Assembly (NCBI GenBank): GCA_036556805.1
Contig: DATBIS010000039.1
Location: forward strand, 1-47,304
DNA length: 47,304 bases
Source: DATBIS01 sp036556805
GTDB taxonomy: Bacteria; Actinomycetota; UBA4738; HRBIN12
Direction: 5' to 3'
Every line of letters starts with the position of its first letter. The first letter of the stretch is position 1. The notes beneath the pieces are model-generated. The model did not search any database. It was not told where the DNA came from and saw only the letters and a list, made by a program, of their open reading frames with translations. The position numbers were made by a program, and so were the translations under genes. Of this stretch, positions 32,477 to 41,258 are shown piece after piece.

Positions 32477-33642
32477 TAGGCTCCTCCGATCATCGCGGCC
32501 ACGGGTGCGACGAGGCCGCGATACAGCTCCACCATCCTCGCGGTGCTCCGCATGAGCGTGTAGCGCTCGAGGAACCTCGCCCGCCCGCGCTCGGCGAGTC
32601 CGGCGCGCAGGCCGTCGTCGCCGAGCAGCCGCTCGATCGCGACGCCCAGCTCGGCCGGTGAGGCCGTGGGTACCAGCAGCCCGCACGCGCCGCCGTCGAG
32701 GACCTCGCGGATGGCCGGTACGTCCGAGGCCACGATCGGCAGCGCAAGCGCCATCGCTTCGAGCAGCGAGCCGCCCAGCCCCTCGTACAGGGACGGGAAC
32801 GCGAACACGTCGGCGGCGGCGAGCAGGTCGGGCACGTCGTCCCGATGCCCGAGAAGGCGCACGCGCGCCGGATCCAGCCCGGCGAGCAGCCGCTCCAACT
32901 CGGCCGACGCATTGCCCTTGCGGCCCGCGACGAGCAGGACGACGTTCGGCCGCCGCTCGAGCAGCCCGGGCATCGCCTCGAGCAGATAGCGATGGCCCTT
33001 CTGATACTCCTGCCGGCCCACGGCGAGGATCACCTCGTCGTCGGGGGTCAGTCCCAGACTCCCGCGGACCTTCGCGCGCCGGCCGGCCCCGGGCTCTCCC
33101 AGTCGCTCGGGGTCGCGTCCGCGCTCGATCACGGTGATGCGCTCGGGTCGCAGACCGAGGGTCTCGACCGCCCAGTCACGCACGGCGTGAGTGATCGCGT
33201 GGAAGTGGTCGGTGAGGTGCCGCGCCGTGAAGGCGTCGATCCTCTGCGCGGCCACCACCTTCGGCCGCCGCACGTTGGGATCGAGCGCCCTCCCTGCGCC
33301 CCACGGCGTGTTCACGAGGCTCGACACGACGACCGCGCCGGTGCCGGCCGCCGCGAGCCTGCCGGAGACGTTCGCCTCGAAGATCGTCGTGTGCACGACG
33401 TCGGGGCGCTCGCGACGGATCAGCTTTCGGATCTCGAGCGCACGGGAGAGGGTCCGGCGCGCCCGCAGGAACCGCACGTCGAAGCCCCGTTCGAGCACCG
33501 CGCGCTCCATCCCCTCGTTGCGCCGGTACAGGCACGCGACGATCGGTGTGATGCCGGCCTCGGCGAGCCCGGGAAGCAACTCCGCGAGGGACCGCTCGGC
33601 ACCGCCGGTACCCAGGCCGTTGTGGACGAACAGCACCTTCAC
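32476..33642 (-). CDS. Glycosyltransferase family 4
   Basis: 388 residues. VHNGLGTGGAERSLAELLP is the N-terminal glycine loop, VVHTTIFEANV follows, VILAVGRQEYQKGHRYLLEA starts the C-domain and EGLGGSLLEAMALALP carries E-x7-E. It resembles capsular GT4 enzymes. The start is GTG at 33642, 10 bases after the sulfotransferase stop, so this is the first of the three GT4 genes in transcription order. Confidence 0.9.
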   Translation of the reverse strand: MKVLFVHNGLGTGGAERSLAELLPGLAEAGITPIVACLYRRNEGMERAVLERGFDVRFLRARRTLSRALEIRKLIRRERPDVVHTTIFEANVSGRLAAAGTGAVVVSSLVNTPWGAGRALDPNVRRPKVVAAQRIDAFTARHLTDHFHAITHAVRDWAVETLGLRPERITVIERGRDPERLGEPGAGRRAKVRGSLGLTPDDEVILAVGRQEYQKGHRYLLEAMPGLLERRPNVVLLVAGRKGNASAELERLLAGLDPARVRLLGHRDDVPDLLAAADVFAFPSLYEGLGGSLLEAMALALPIVASDVPAIREVLDGGACGLLVPTASPAELGVAIERLLGDDGLRAGLAERGRARFLERYTLMRSTARMVELYRGLVAPVAAMIGGA

Positions 33643-33652
33643 CGGCGCGTCC

Positions 33653-34543
33653 TCACGCGGACTCGGACCGGCTCTCGCGTTCCTGCTCCTCGACGTCCCG
33701 CGGCCAGAGCGGCTCGGACAGGCCGAGCCAGGCCTCGAGCCGGGACAGGTCGTCCCAGAGCGGACGCAGGAGGTCCGGCGGGATCGACGAGTCGGACTCG
33801 TCGAGGACGCCCCGGAACGTCTCGCCGCCGCGCGTGAAGACCCGCTTCCCGGCCTTGCGGATGGGTGTGGGCAGCTTCGCCGCGCGAGCGAACGTGAACA
33901 CGCCGTGCTCGCGCATCCACAGGAGGGTCTTCGTCCACTGGGTCTTCTCGGCGGTCACGTTGTGCGCCGTGCCGGGAGCCTCGTGCTCGGGCAGACCGAG
34001 GAACCGCTGCGCCTCGAACCAGGCCGGGTTCGGCGAGCTCACGAGGTCGTCGAACCGAAGCACGAGGATCCGCTCGCGCGGGAACAGACGCGCGTACGGC
34101 TCGAGCCTCGCGTGATACAGGCTGTGCCCGAGGTAGGTGTTGCCGGGCTCCGACAGGCATTCGATCAGCGACCGCGTCTCGCGATGGCGTTGGGCCTCGT
34201 GCCGGTAGTGCGAACGCAGCCGTGCGATCGGCTCGCGCACGATGTAGATGAGCTTCGCGTTCGGGATCGCCTCGGCCATCCGCTCTGCGGCGACGTCGCC
34301 GTATTGGGGGCTCGTGTAGATCACCGAGGCCTCACCGGCGAGCTGGTCTTCGGCGGCGTCCGAGAACTGACCCCGATACCATTCGAGCCCGCGCTCCCAG
34401 GACTTGGGCACGGCGAAGTAGTTGGTCTCCTTCGGCCACGCCATGTGGACGTCGGGCCGCGCTCGGAGCCACTGATAGAGCGTGGACGTCGCGGACTTCA
34501 TCGCGCCGATGATCACGAAGTCGGGCAGCCGCTCTTCGCTCAT
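33653..34543 (-). CDS. PAPS-dependent sulfotransferase (heparan-sulfotransferase-like fold)
   Basis: 296 residues. IIGAMKSATSTLYQWL (11-26) is the 5'-phosphosulfate-binding loop and IYIVREPIARLRSHY the 3'-phosphate motif. PKETNYFA after it and RILVLRFDDLV are also family traits. This subgroup usually sulfates sugars. The ATG overlaps the ABC ATPase stop (ATGA), linking sulfation to export. PAPS is supplied by CysC at 9504. The C-terminus is acidic (EEQERESRSESA). Confidence 0.87.
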   Translation of the reverse strand: MSEERLPDFVIIGAMKSATSTLYQWLRARPDVHMAWPKETNYFAVPKSWERGLEWYRGQFSDAAEDQLAGEASVIYTSPQYGDVAAERMAEAIPNAKLIYIVREPIARLRSHYRHEAQRHRETRSLIECLSEPGNTYLGHSLYHARLEPYARLFPRERILVLRFDDLVSSPNPAWFEAQRFLGLPEHEAPGTAHNVTAEKTQWTKTLLWMREHGVFTFARAAKLPTPIRKAGKRVFTRGGETFRGVLDESDSSIPPDLLRPLWDDLSRLEAWLGLSEPLWPRDVEEQERESRSESA

Positions 34544-35766
34544 GCGTGGCTGCCGTTCCTCGACCCCGCCCACGTCCCGCCGAACTCCACCGGTCCGAGC
34601 GCCTCGCCGAGCCCGTCGTTGCGCTCGACGACGACCGGACGGTCGAGGCGCCAGTGATCGCGCACCTGCCCGTCCGCGGTGATGATCGAGACCACGGGGA
34701 AGTAGATCCCCGTGCGAAGCGGCAGCGGCATCGCGCACGTGACCTGGCCACCTTCGATCTCGACCGGGAGGTTCGGCGACACGGCGCCGCCGAGCTCGCG
34801 TCCGGTCTCGTCGATGAAGCCGACCCGGAAGACGGCGCTGGTGAGCTCGCCGCTCCCCTCGTACGCGATCTGCACGTCGACCGACTCGGCGTCGAGCGCG
34901 TCCTGGTCGACGTGCACGCTCAGGAGCCTCGCCCCGCCGATGCCCCAGCGGTTCTTCGACCCGGCGGCCTTCACGAGCTTCTTCGCGCCGCCCGACTTGA
35001 GGCCCTCCTCACGGTGCTCCATCGCCTTGCCGTACTCGGTGAGGAGCTCCGGCGTCGGTCCCTGCGTCACGACCTTGCCGTGATCGAGCCACACCGCGTG
35101 CTCGGTCATGCTGCGGACCAGGCCGAGGTTGTGCGACACGAACACGAGCGAGCCGCCACGCTTTCGGTAGTCCGCGAGCCATGCCGCGCACTTGCGCTGG
35201 AACTGTGCGTCGCCGACCGCGAGGACCTCGTCGATCAGCAGCACGTCCGCCTCGAGCGCGGCCACCGTCGCGAAGGCGATCCGCGTGACCATCCCGGCCG
35301 AGTACCGCTTGAGCGGGGTGTCGGCGAGGTCGGGGATCTCGGCGAACTCGACGATCCGTTCGATGTACGCGTCCATCGCGTGCGTGTTGAAGCCCTGCAT
35401 GGCGCCGAACAGGTACGCGTTCTCGGTGCCCGTGAGCTCCGGGTGCAGGCCGACGCCGACGTCGATGAGGGCGGCCACGCGACCGTTCACCTTCACCGAC
35501 CCATTCGTCGGCGCCGTGACGCCGGCCACGACCTTGAGAAACGTGGTCTTGCCGGCCCCGTTGTGACCCACGATCCCGAGCGACGAGCCCTTCTCCAGCG
35601 AGAGCGTGACGTCCTCGAGCGCATTGAACGTGTCCTTCGTCCACCACTTCGGGAGCAGCTTCGCGAAGAAGCGATCGAGGGGCGGCGGCGTCATCTCGCG
35701 GACGCGCGCGCGCCCGATCCCGATCCGATACCGCTTCGTGACGTTGTTGGTGACCAGGGCGTCCAT
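34540..35766 (-). CDS. wzt: Polysaccharide ABC exporter ATPase with C-terminal carbohydrate-binding domain (Wzt type)
   Basis: 408 residues. GHNGAGKTT (67-75) is Walker A, RYSAGM (154-159) the unusual signature typical of Wzt/TagH ATPases, and DVLLIDE (174-180) Walker B. The region after about residue 265 is a beta-rich extension like the Wzt C-domain that recognises a modified glycan end. It drives export of a lipid-linked polysaccharide with the permease gene beside it. The symbol is by function, not by proven orthology. If the C-domain is a glycan reader, it may recognise the sulfated or acylated end of the chain. Confidence 0.9.
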   Translation of the reverse strand: MDALVTNNVTKRYRIGIGRARVREMTPPPLDRFFAKLLPKWWTKDTFNALEDVTLSLEKGSSLGIVGHNGAGKTTFLKVVAGVTAPTNGSVKVNGRVAALIDVGVGLHPELTGTENAYLFGAMQGFNTHAMDAYIERIVEFAEIPDLADTPLKRYSAGMVTRIAFATVAALEADVLLIDEVLAVGDAQFQRKCAAWLADYRKRGGSLVFVSHNLGLVRSMTEHAVWLDHGKVVTQGPTPELLTEYGKAMEHREEGLKSGGAKKLVKAAGSKNRWGIGGARLLSVHVDQDALDAESVDVQIAYEGSGELTSAVFRVGFIDETGRELGGAVSPNLPVEIEGGQVTCAMPLPLRTGIYFPVVSIITADGQVRDHWRLDRPVVVERNDGLGEALGPVEFGGTWAGSRNGSHA

Positions 35767-35767
35767 G

Positions 35768-36544
35768 TCAGATCACATCCGCGAAGCGGTCTTCGACCGC
35801 GCCGAAATACCAGGTGCCGACGATGAGAAGCGCCAGCGCCGCCACGACCGAGGGCGTGAGCAGGGACCAGTCCAACGGCTTCCCGTACACGAGGATGTTC
35901 CGGAAGTTCTCGATGACCCCCGTCATGGGATTCGCCAGGAAGTACGGGCGCAGACTGTGAGAGACGATCGAGAGCGGATACATCACCGGTGTCAGGAACA
36001 GCCAGAGCTGCATGAGGATCGGGACGGCGAGGCGGATGTCCCGGGCGAACGTGTTCAGCGCGCTGCCCAGCAGGATGATGCCGGTCGCGAGCACCATCTC
36101 GATCCCGAGCAGGAGAGGGAATTGCAACGCCGTCAAGGGGATTCCGACCCGCGTGACCAGCACGTAGGCGACGAAGATCCCCGCGGTCAGCGCGAGGTCG
36201 ATCAGCGCGGTGCCCATGAAGCTGATCGGCAGCACGGCGCGGGGAAACGAGAACCGCGTGACGAGCTGGATCGAGCCGACGACCGACGGGACCCCCGAGC
36301 TCACGGCCGAGGTGAAGAACGTCCACGGAGCCAGGCCCGCGAGCGCGAACAGCGGATAGGAGACGTTCGTTCCCGACTCCACGCCGATCACCTTGTGGAA
36401 CACGAGCGTTGCCACGAGCAGGCTCGCGATCGGGGGGAAGATCGCCCACGCGAACCCCACGAGGGATTGCCGGTATCGCAGCTGATACTGCCGTTTCACC
36501 ATCGTCATGGTGAGGGATCGATATCGCCAGAGCTGCCGAAACAC
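35768..36544 (-). CDS. wzm: Polysaccharide ABC exporter permease (Wzm type)
   Basis: 258 residues with six likely membrane helices. FRQLWRYRSLTMTMVKRQYQLRYRQSLVGF is split across the usual ABC2-type N-terminus, and the final helices match TagG/RfbA/Wzm proteins. It forms the channel powered by the ATPase that starts two bases later. The GTG at 36544 has a strong ribosome-binding site (GGAAGGAG). Presence together with an O-antigen-ligase-like protein is unusual, see findings. Confidence 0.92.
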   Translation of the reverse strand: MFRQLWRYRSLTMTMVKRQYQLRYRQSLVGFAWAIFPPIASLLVATLVFHKVIGVESGTNVSYPLFALAGLAPWTFFTSAVSSGVPSVVGSIQLVTRFSFPRAVLPISFMGTALIDLALTAGIFVAYVLVTRVGIPLTALQFPLLLGIEMVLATGIILLGSALNTFARDIRLAVPILMQLWLFLTPVMYPLSIVSHSLRPYFLANPMTGVIENFRNILVYGKPLDWSLLTPSVVAALALLIVGTWYFGAVEDRFADVI

Positions 36545-36560
36545 TCCTTCTCCTTCCGGT

Positions 36561-37703
36561 TCAACGGGCCGTGTGCTTCGTGGTCAATCGGTTGCCGCGC
36601 AAGATCCGATGGCGCATCCACCGCAGTGGGATCCGCCATCGGCTCACGTACGAGACGCGCCCGCCCGCGCGCGCCGCCATGAACTCCCGGTTCGGCATGA
36701 CGAGGCTCCGCACGTACGCGGACTTGTTGCGGAGGCCCGGCACGGCTCGAAGCATCGCGAGCGGTACGCCGCCCACGCCTCGCGAGGCTTGGTAGCTCGC
36801 GAGCGCTCGGCGCTCGCGAGCGGTCGCGCGCAGGTCGTCGGCGGTGAGCGGCCGCTCGAGCGTCACGCCCAGGTGCCGCTCCGCCACGGCGAACGCGTCC
36901 CCCACCACCGCCGCCAGGTGCCACCGGCGGGTGAGATCCGCGAGCCGCGCGCGATCGACCTCGCCGGCGAGCGCCACCTGCGCCACGTCGCGCACCGGCA
37001 TCGGCAGCGGCTCGGCCCGACCGAGTGAGGCGTGCACGGCCGCGTGCAGCAGGAGCGCCGTGTCGTTCAGACGCAAGAACATCCGGCCGCCCAGGCGCAG
37101 CTCCCACACCTCGTCGAACAGCTCCTCGGGACGGATCCACACGCCGAACGGCCCGAGCGCGAGGGCGCGATGCAGGTCGATCTGGAGCCCGCCGGGCCCG
37201 GTGTGGGTCGCAGCCTTGCCGAACCTCTCGTCGAAGCCCGCGACGGGCTCGGGCAGCCCGCGGCGGAACCCGAGGCCCGCAAGAACCGAGCACGCCGCGC
37301 GCCAGTCGGGCGTCCGCACGAGGAGGTCGAGGTCGCCGAACGGCCGCCAGGACGGATCGGGGTACAGCGCGTGCGCGAGCGCAGGCCCCTTCAGCACCAC
37401 GAACGGGATCTGGCGGTCTCCGAACGCGTCGCCGACGCGAAGCAGCAGGCGCTCGAGCGACAGCGCGTGCAGCATCTGTGCGCGGTGCCGCTCGACGAGC
37501 TCCGCCGTCGCGTCGCGCGAGATCCGGAGCGCTCCTCCCTGGGCGGCCGCAAGCGCAAGCCCGGTGAGCGACCGCAGCTCGAGGAGGAAGCCCACCACGG
37601 TCCACCGCTCGTCGGTGAGCTCGAGTGGCTGCTCGACGGCGCCCGGGAGCCCGAACGACGCGATCCGCCGTTCGACGGCGCGAAGCGCTTCGAGCTCAGA
37701 CAC
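36561..37703 (-). CDS. Nucleotidyltransferase-fold protein of the NTP_transf_5 type
   Basis: 380 residues. VVLKGPALAHALYPDPSWRP followed by FGDLDLLVR gives the G-x-D-x-D nucleotidyltransferase motif in the arrangement typical of this uncharacterised family; the rest is helical and basic. It overlaps the PqqD-like gene by 8 bases. This pairing is known from HPr-rel-A type systems, whose kinase is represented here at 20113. The GTG at 37703 is used. The ending is strongly basic (RWRIPLRWMRHRILRG). Target unknown. Confidence 0.75.
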   Translation of the reverse strand: MSELEALRAVERRIASFGLPGAVEQPLELTDERWTVVGFLLELRSLTGLALAAAQGGALRISRDATAELVERHRAQMLHALSLERLLLRVGDAFGDRQIPFVVLKGPALAHALYPDPSWRPFGDLDLLVRTPDWRAACSVLAGLGFRRGLPEPVAGFDERFGKAATHTGPGGLQIDLHRALALGPFGVWIRPEELFDEVWELRLGGRMFLRLNDTALLLHAAVHASLGRAEPLPMPVRDVAQVALAGEVDRARLADLTRRWHLAAVVGDAFAVAERHLGVTLERPLTADDLRATARERRALASYQASRGVGGVPLAMLRAVPGLRNKSAYVRSLVMPNREFMAARAGGRVSYVSRWRIPLRWMRHRILRGNRLTTKHTAR

Positions 37704-37977
37704 CGTCGTCGGGCTCGACGAGCCCCCGTTCGACCAGCTGCTCGACGATCGAGGCGACGTCGTCGTCGATCGTCGATCCCTTCCCTTCGAAGATCTCCGC
37801 GAGCTCACCGGCGACCGACTCCACGCTCGCCGGCTCACCGAGCAGCTCCCACACGGCGGCGCCGGTGGGCGAGAGTCGCTCGAACCCGTCGCCGTCGGGA
37901 CGCGCGAGGACCGCGCCGTCCCCCGTGCGTCGCCACAGGACCTGCTCATTGCGGCGGTAGCGCTCGCGGTCCGGCAT
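37696..37977 (-). CDS. PqqD-like small protein
   Basis: 93 residues. The region PTGAAVWELLGEPASVESVA...FEG..., then DDDVASIVEQLVERGLVE matches the PqqD winged-helix fold, which in peptide-modification systems binds a precursor peptide. Here no radical-SAM enzyme or precursor peptide is adjacent; the neighbour is a nucleotidyltransferase-fold protein. It thus fits the PqqD-family member of HPr-rel-A systems. The ATG at 37977 is five bases downstream of the dehydrogenase stop. Confidence 0.8.
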   Translation of the reverse strand: MPDRERYRRNEQVLWRRTGDGAVLARPDGDGFERLSPTGAAVWELLGEPASVESVAGELAEIFEGKGSTIDDDVASIVEQLVERGLVEPDDGV

Positions 37978-37982
37978 CGCCC

Positions 37983-39290
37983 TTAGAGCCTGACGACGTT
38001 CGCGTGATGCTCCGGACCGAACGCGTTGCGCGCGTCGAAGATCAGCCGGGCGTGCGCGGCCACCCACTCGAGGTCGTAGGACGAGTGAGGCGTGAGGAGC
38101 GCCACGCAGTCGGCGGCCTCGATCGCGCGATGCGAGAGGTCGGTACACGCGAGGCCGCCGCCGTTGAACTCGACCGCCTGGATGTAGTGGTCGTGGTACG
38201 CGAGCCTCGCGCCGCGACGGTGCAGCGCCGACATCACCTTCAGCGCCGGCGACTCCCGCATGTCCCCCACGTCGGGCTTGTACGTCACGCCGAGCACGAG
38301 GATGTCCGCGCCTTTCACCGCCTTGCCCACGTCGTTGAGTGCGTCGCCGATGCGCGACGCCACGTACGCGGGCATCTGTGCGTTCACGTCCTGCGCCTGT
38401 TCCAGGATCCGGAACTGGTGGCCGGCGTCGCGCCGGACCTGCCACGCGAGGTAGGCCGGGTCGAGGGGGATGCAATGCCCGCCCACGCCGGGTCCGGGCG
38501 TGAACGGCATGTAGCCGAACGGTTTCGTGGCCGCGGCCTCGATGACCTCCCAGACGTCGGTGTCCGTCTCGTTGCAGAGCACCGCCATCTCGTTCACGAG
38601 GGCGATGTTCACGTGGCGAAACGTGTTCTCCAGCAGCTTCGCGAGCTCGGCCGCGCGACAGGACGACAGCGCGATCACCTTGTCGACGAGCTGCTCGTAG
38701 AAGACCGTCACCATGCCCGCGGCCTCGGGCGACGCGCCCCCGACGATCTTCGGTGTGTTCCGCAGGTGCCACTGCGCGTTGCCCGGGTCGATCCGCTCGG
38801 GCGAGTACGCGAGCAGGAAGTCCCGCCCGGCGACGAGCCCCGATTCCTCCAGGATCGGCCGCACGAGGTCGTCGGTGGTCCCCGGGTACGTCGTGGATTC
38901 CAGGACCACGAGCGTCCCGGAGGTGAGCGTCGCGGCGACGCCGCGGCACGCGTCTTCCACGTGCGACAGGTCGGGCGCGTGGTCTCGGACCGGGGTCGGC
39001 ACGCAGATCAGGACGACGTCGCAGCCGCGCAGCGGCTCCATCGACGTCGAGAACGCCATCCTCCCCGTCGCCATCCCGTCGGCGACGAGGTCCACCGACA
39101 CGCCGGGTACCTCCGCGGTCCCCTGCTGCAGCCCCTCGACGAGCGGCGCGTCGACGTCGACCCCGATCACCGAGAAGCCCTCGGCCGCGGCGACGCTCGC
39201 GAGGGTAAGCCCCACGTACCCCTGACCGACCACGCCGATCGTGGCCTTGCGGGAGATGATCTTCCGGCGAAGCGATGCCGTCTCTTTCAT
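37983..39290 (-). CDS. UDP-sugar 6-dehydrogenase (UDP-Glc/UDP-ManNAc/UDP-GlcNAc DH family)
   Basis: 435 residues. GVVGQGYVGLTLA is the NAD-binding loop, LAKLLENTFRHVNIAL the central helix with catalytic Lys and Asn, and GPGVGGHCIPLDPAYLAW the catalytic Cys motif. The enzyme oxidises the C6 of a UDP-sugar to a uronic acid in two steps. The exact substrate is open; the length and IGVDVDAPLV pattern resemble the UDP-HexNAc branch. AAGGA lies 5-6 bases before the ATG at 39290. It would supply uronic acid for a charged polysaccharide. Confidence 0.93.
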   Translation of the reverse strand: MKETASLRRKIISRKATIGVVGQGYVGLTLASVAAAEGFSVIGVDVDAPLVEGLQQGTAEVPGVSVDLVADGMATGRMAFSTSMEPLRGCDVVLICVPTPVRDHAPDLSHVEDACRGVAATLTSGTLVVLESTTYPGTTDDLVRPILEESGLVAGRDFLLAYSPERIDPGNAQWHLRNTPKIVGGASPEAAGMVTVFYEQLVDKVIALSSCRAAELAKLLENTFRHVNIALVNEMAVLCNETDTDVWEVIEAAATKPFGYMPFTPGPGVGGHCIPLDPAYLAWQVRRDAGHQFRILEQAQDVNAQMPAYVASRIGDALNDVGKAVKGADILVLGVTYKPDVGDMRESPALKVMSALHRRGARLAYHDHYIQAVEFNGGGLACTDLSHRAIEAADCVALLTPHSSYDLEWVAAHARLIFDARNAFGPEHHANVVRL

Positions 39291-39324
39291 CGTGTCCTTC
39301 TTTTCGTCGGACCCCCGCGAGGGG

Positions 39325-40302
39325 TCATGTGCTCGATGCCGACCGTCGCCGAGACGTGCCCATCCACGCCGGGCCGTCGAGCGACTTGCGTCCCCGGCGA
39401 GCCACGCGCCGGACCGCGAGCCCGGCGCGTGCGCGCGCCGCCAACGCGGTCGCGCGAACCCCGGGTCGCTCGGTCGCCCGCTCGTACCCGAGGTCGGTCA
39501 GCAGGTCCCCGGCAAGCGCCTCGAAGAGCGCGACGTCGGCCGAGTTCATCTGGGTGCGCCAGTCGCGCAGCCCGCTCGTGGGGGGGAGCGAGACGTTCTG
39601 GTGGTGCTCGGCGTGGCTCAGCCCGTCGAGCCCCGACGGCCGCTCGAAGTACCGCAGCATCTGAGGGTCGAACGGAAGGTCGATGTGGTCGCAGACGCGC
39701 CGCATCGTGGAATCGACGTCGGCGACGAGGTCCTCGTACCGCACCTCCAGGTACCGACCGGGCTGGAGCGCGTTCCCCGCGGTTCGGCCGGCTCGAACGA
39801 ACCGATCCCAGTAGATCGCCGCGTCCGTGAGCGTCGCGACGCCGAAGTCCGTGTCGAGGTAGGACAGCGCGACGTCGCGTCCGTCCCGGATCAAGTGGAC
39901 GAACCGCGCCTCGGGGAACAGCTCTGCGAGCAGGCTCACGTGCAGCACGAAGCCCGGCGTCTTGTCGCCGTACCGCAGCTTGCCCCTGCTTCGCGCGTAG
40001 ATCGCGAACGCCAGCCGCACACCCTCGGCGACGGTCGAGGGCGGACGCTCCGCGAACGCGGCGCGCACGTCCTCTTCGGGGAGCTCCCAGCGCCGGAACC
40101 CCCAGTGGCGAAGGAGGTCCTGCAAGAATGCCTCGACGGCGAACCCGTCGGCGCGCTCGAACTCTCGCCGGCGGGTTCCGAAGCTCACGGCGAAATGCGA
40201 CTCGCCGGGGATCGCGAGGTCGGGGTGCGCGTCGAGGATCGCGCGCAGGAGCGTGGTTCCCGAACGGCCCCTCGCGACGATGAACGGAAACGGCCGGTCC
40301 AT
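39325..40302 (-). CDS. PAPS-dependent sulfotransferase
   Basis: 325 residues. FIVARGRSGTTLLRAILD (7-24) is the 5'-phosphosulfate loop; FVHLIRDGRDVALSY is the 3'-phosphate motif; YGDKTPGF is the expected intermediate motif. It transfers sulfate from PAPS. It shares one base with the hydrolase-1 type stop (TGATG), so it is translated with the alpha/beta-hydrolase pair upstream, hinting that sulfation and the acyl-type modification act on the same molecule. The C-terminus is basic. Confidence 0.88.
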   Translation of the reverse strand: MDRPFPFIVARGRSGTTLLRAILDAHPDLAIPGESHFAVSFGTRRREFERADGFAVEAFLQDLLRHWGFRRWELPEEDVRAAFAERPPSTVAEGVRLAFAIYARSRGKLRYGDKTPGFVLHVSLLAELFPEARFVHLIRDGRDVALSYLDTDFGVATLTDAAIYWDRFVRAGRTAGNALQPGRYLEVRYEDLVADVDSTMRRVCDHIDLPFDPQMLRYFERPSGLDGLSHAEHHQNVSLPPTSGLRDWRTQMNSADVALFEALAGDLLTDLGYERATERPGVRATALAARARAGLAVRRVARRGRKSLDGPAWMGTSRRRSASST

Positions 40303-41258
40303 CAGCCGGCGTCGGCGCGGACCGCCTCGCCCCCCGGGCGTTCGTCCTTCGCGGGATCGAGCCAGTCGAAGATCATCCCTCGCAGCTCCTCTTGAAGCGC
40401 GAGCGTGTGGAAGCTGTGCACCTTGCCCGGTACGACCTTCACCTGCACGACGTCCGAGCCTCGCTCGAGGATCCTGCCGAGCCGCTCGTCCTGGTCGAGC
40501 ACGAAGTCCTTGTAGTAGTCGTCTTCGGTGCCGTACACCAGCAGGATCGGGACCCGGCGGCGAATGAGCTGGATCAGATCTTCCTGGACGATGGGAGAGG
40601 TGACCCCGCCGGAGGTCTCCGCCGAAGCCTCGGCCTTCTCGCCGCGGCGCACCGCGCGGATCTTCTCCTTCGCAAACGCGAGGTAGACGCGCCGGAGCCG
40701 CCGGTCGAAGAATCCCTTCCACGTCTTCGGGCGGAGGGCCCGCTTCACGTACTGCCACAGGCTCCACTCGCGTGCAGCCCGCCGATGTGCGCGACTGTGC
40801 GCCCGCTCGTGATCACGGAGCGGGAGCGAGAACAGCACCAGCGAATGGAGCTCCGGCACGCTCTTCGCGGCCGCGAGCGCGTTGCGCGCGCCGCCGCACG
40901 CCCCGGAGAGCACGATCTGCTTCGCGCCGTGGTCCCTGAGGACGTCGACCGCCGCGAGCGTGTCCTGGAGGTGCGTGACCCCGAGCTCCACGCGGTCCAC
41001 GATGCCGGTGCTGTCGCCGGCGCCGTGGTAGTCGAACCGGATCGTCGTGTGCCCCATGGCGGCAAGACGCCGGCAGATGTGCACCGACATGTCGTTGCGC
41101 CCGGACGAGAACGGCACCGCCCCGCCGCTCAGCGTAAGGAAGCCAATCCCCGTCGACTCCCCCACGGGGCGCGTGACGAGGCCGAACAACACCTCCCCGT
41201 CGGACTCGAAGTACACCGGTGTCTCCTGCTGCGTCGTCGCGTGTGGTGCATCGTTCAT
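40302..41258 (-). CDS. Alpha/beta-hydrolase-fold protein with Cys elbow (hydrolase-1 type)
   Basis: 318 residues. TTIRFDYHGAGDSTG (71-85) is the fold's early signature; LSGACGGARNAL (117-128) is the elbow with Cys121 in place of the usual Ser; YGTEDDYYKD (242-251) offers a catalytic acid, and PGKVHSFH (277-284) the His. A full Cys-Asp-His triad, as in dienelactone hydrolase, is thus possible. The inserted basic lid WSLWQYVKRALRPKTW (about 165-180) is also present in the copy at 43357. Residues near the start (VYFESDGEVLFGLVTRP) match the other copy. It overlaps its Arg-elbow partner by 4 nt and a sulfotransferase by 1 nt. Confidence 0.8.
   Translation of the reverse strand: MNDAPHATTQQETPVYFESDGEVLFGLVTRPVGESTGIGFLTLSGGAVPFSSGRNDMSVHICRRLAAMGHTTIRFDYHGAGDSTGIVDRVELGVTHLQDTLAAVDVLRDHGAKQIVLSGACGGARNALAAAKSVPELHSLVLFSLPLRDHERAHSRAHRRAAREWSLWQYVKRALRPKTWKGFFDRRLRRVYLAFAKEKIRAVRRGEKAEASAETSGGVTSPIVQEDLIQLIRRRVPILLVYGTEDDYYKDFVLDQDERLGRILERGSDVVQVKVVPGKVHSFHTLALQEELRGMIFDWLDPAKDERPGGEAVRADAG

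Noticed and set aside
39310..39326. Short hairpin GACCCC/GGGGTC between the nucleotide-sugar dehydrogenase and the sulfotransferase
   Set aside because: Only six base pairs, overlaps a stop codon and has no T run; genes continue in the same direction.
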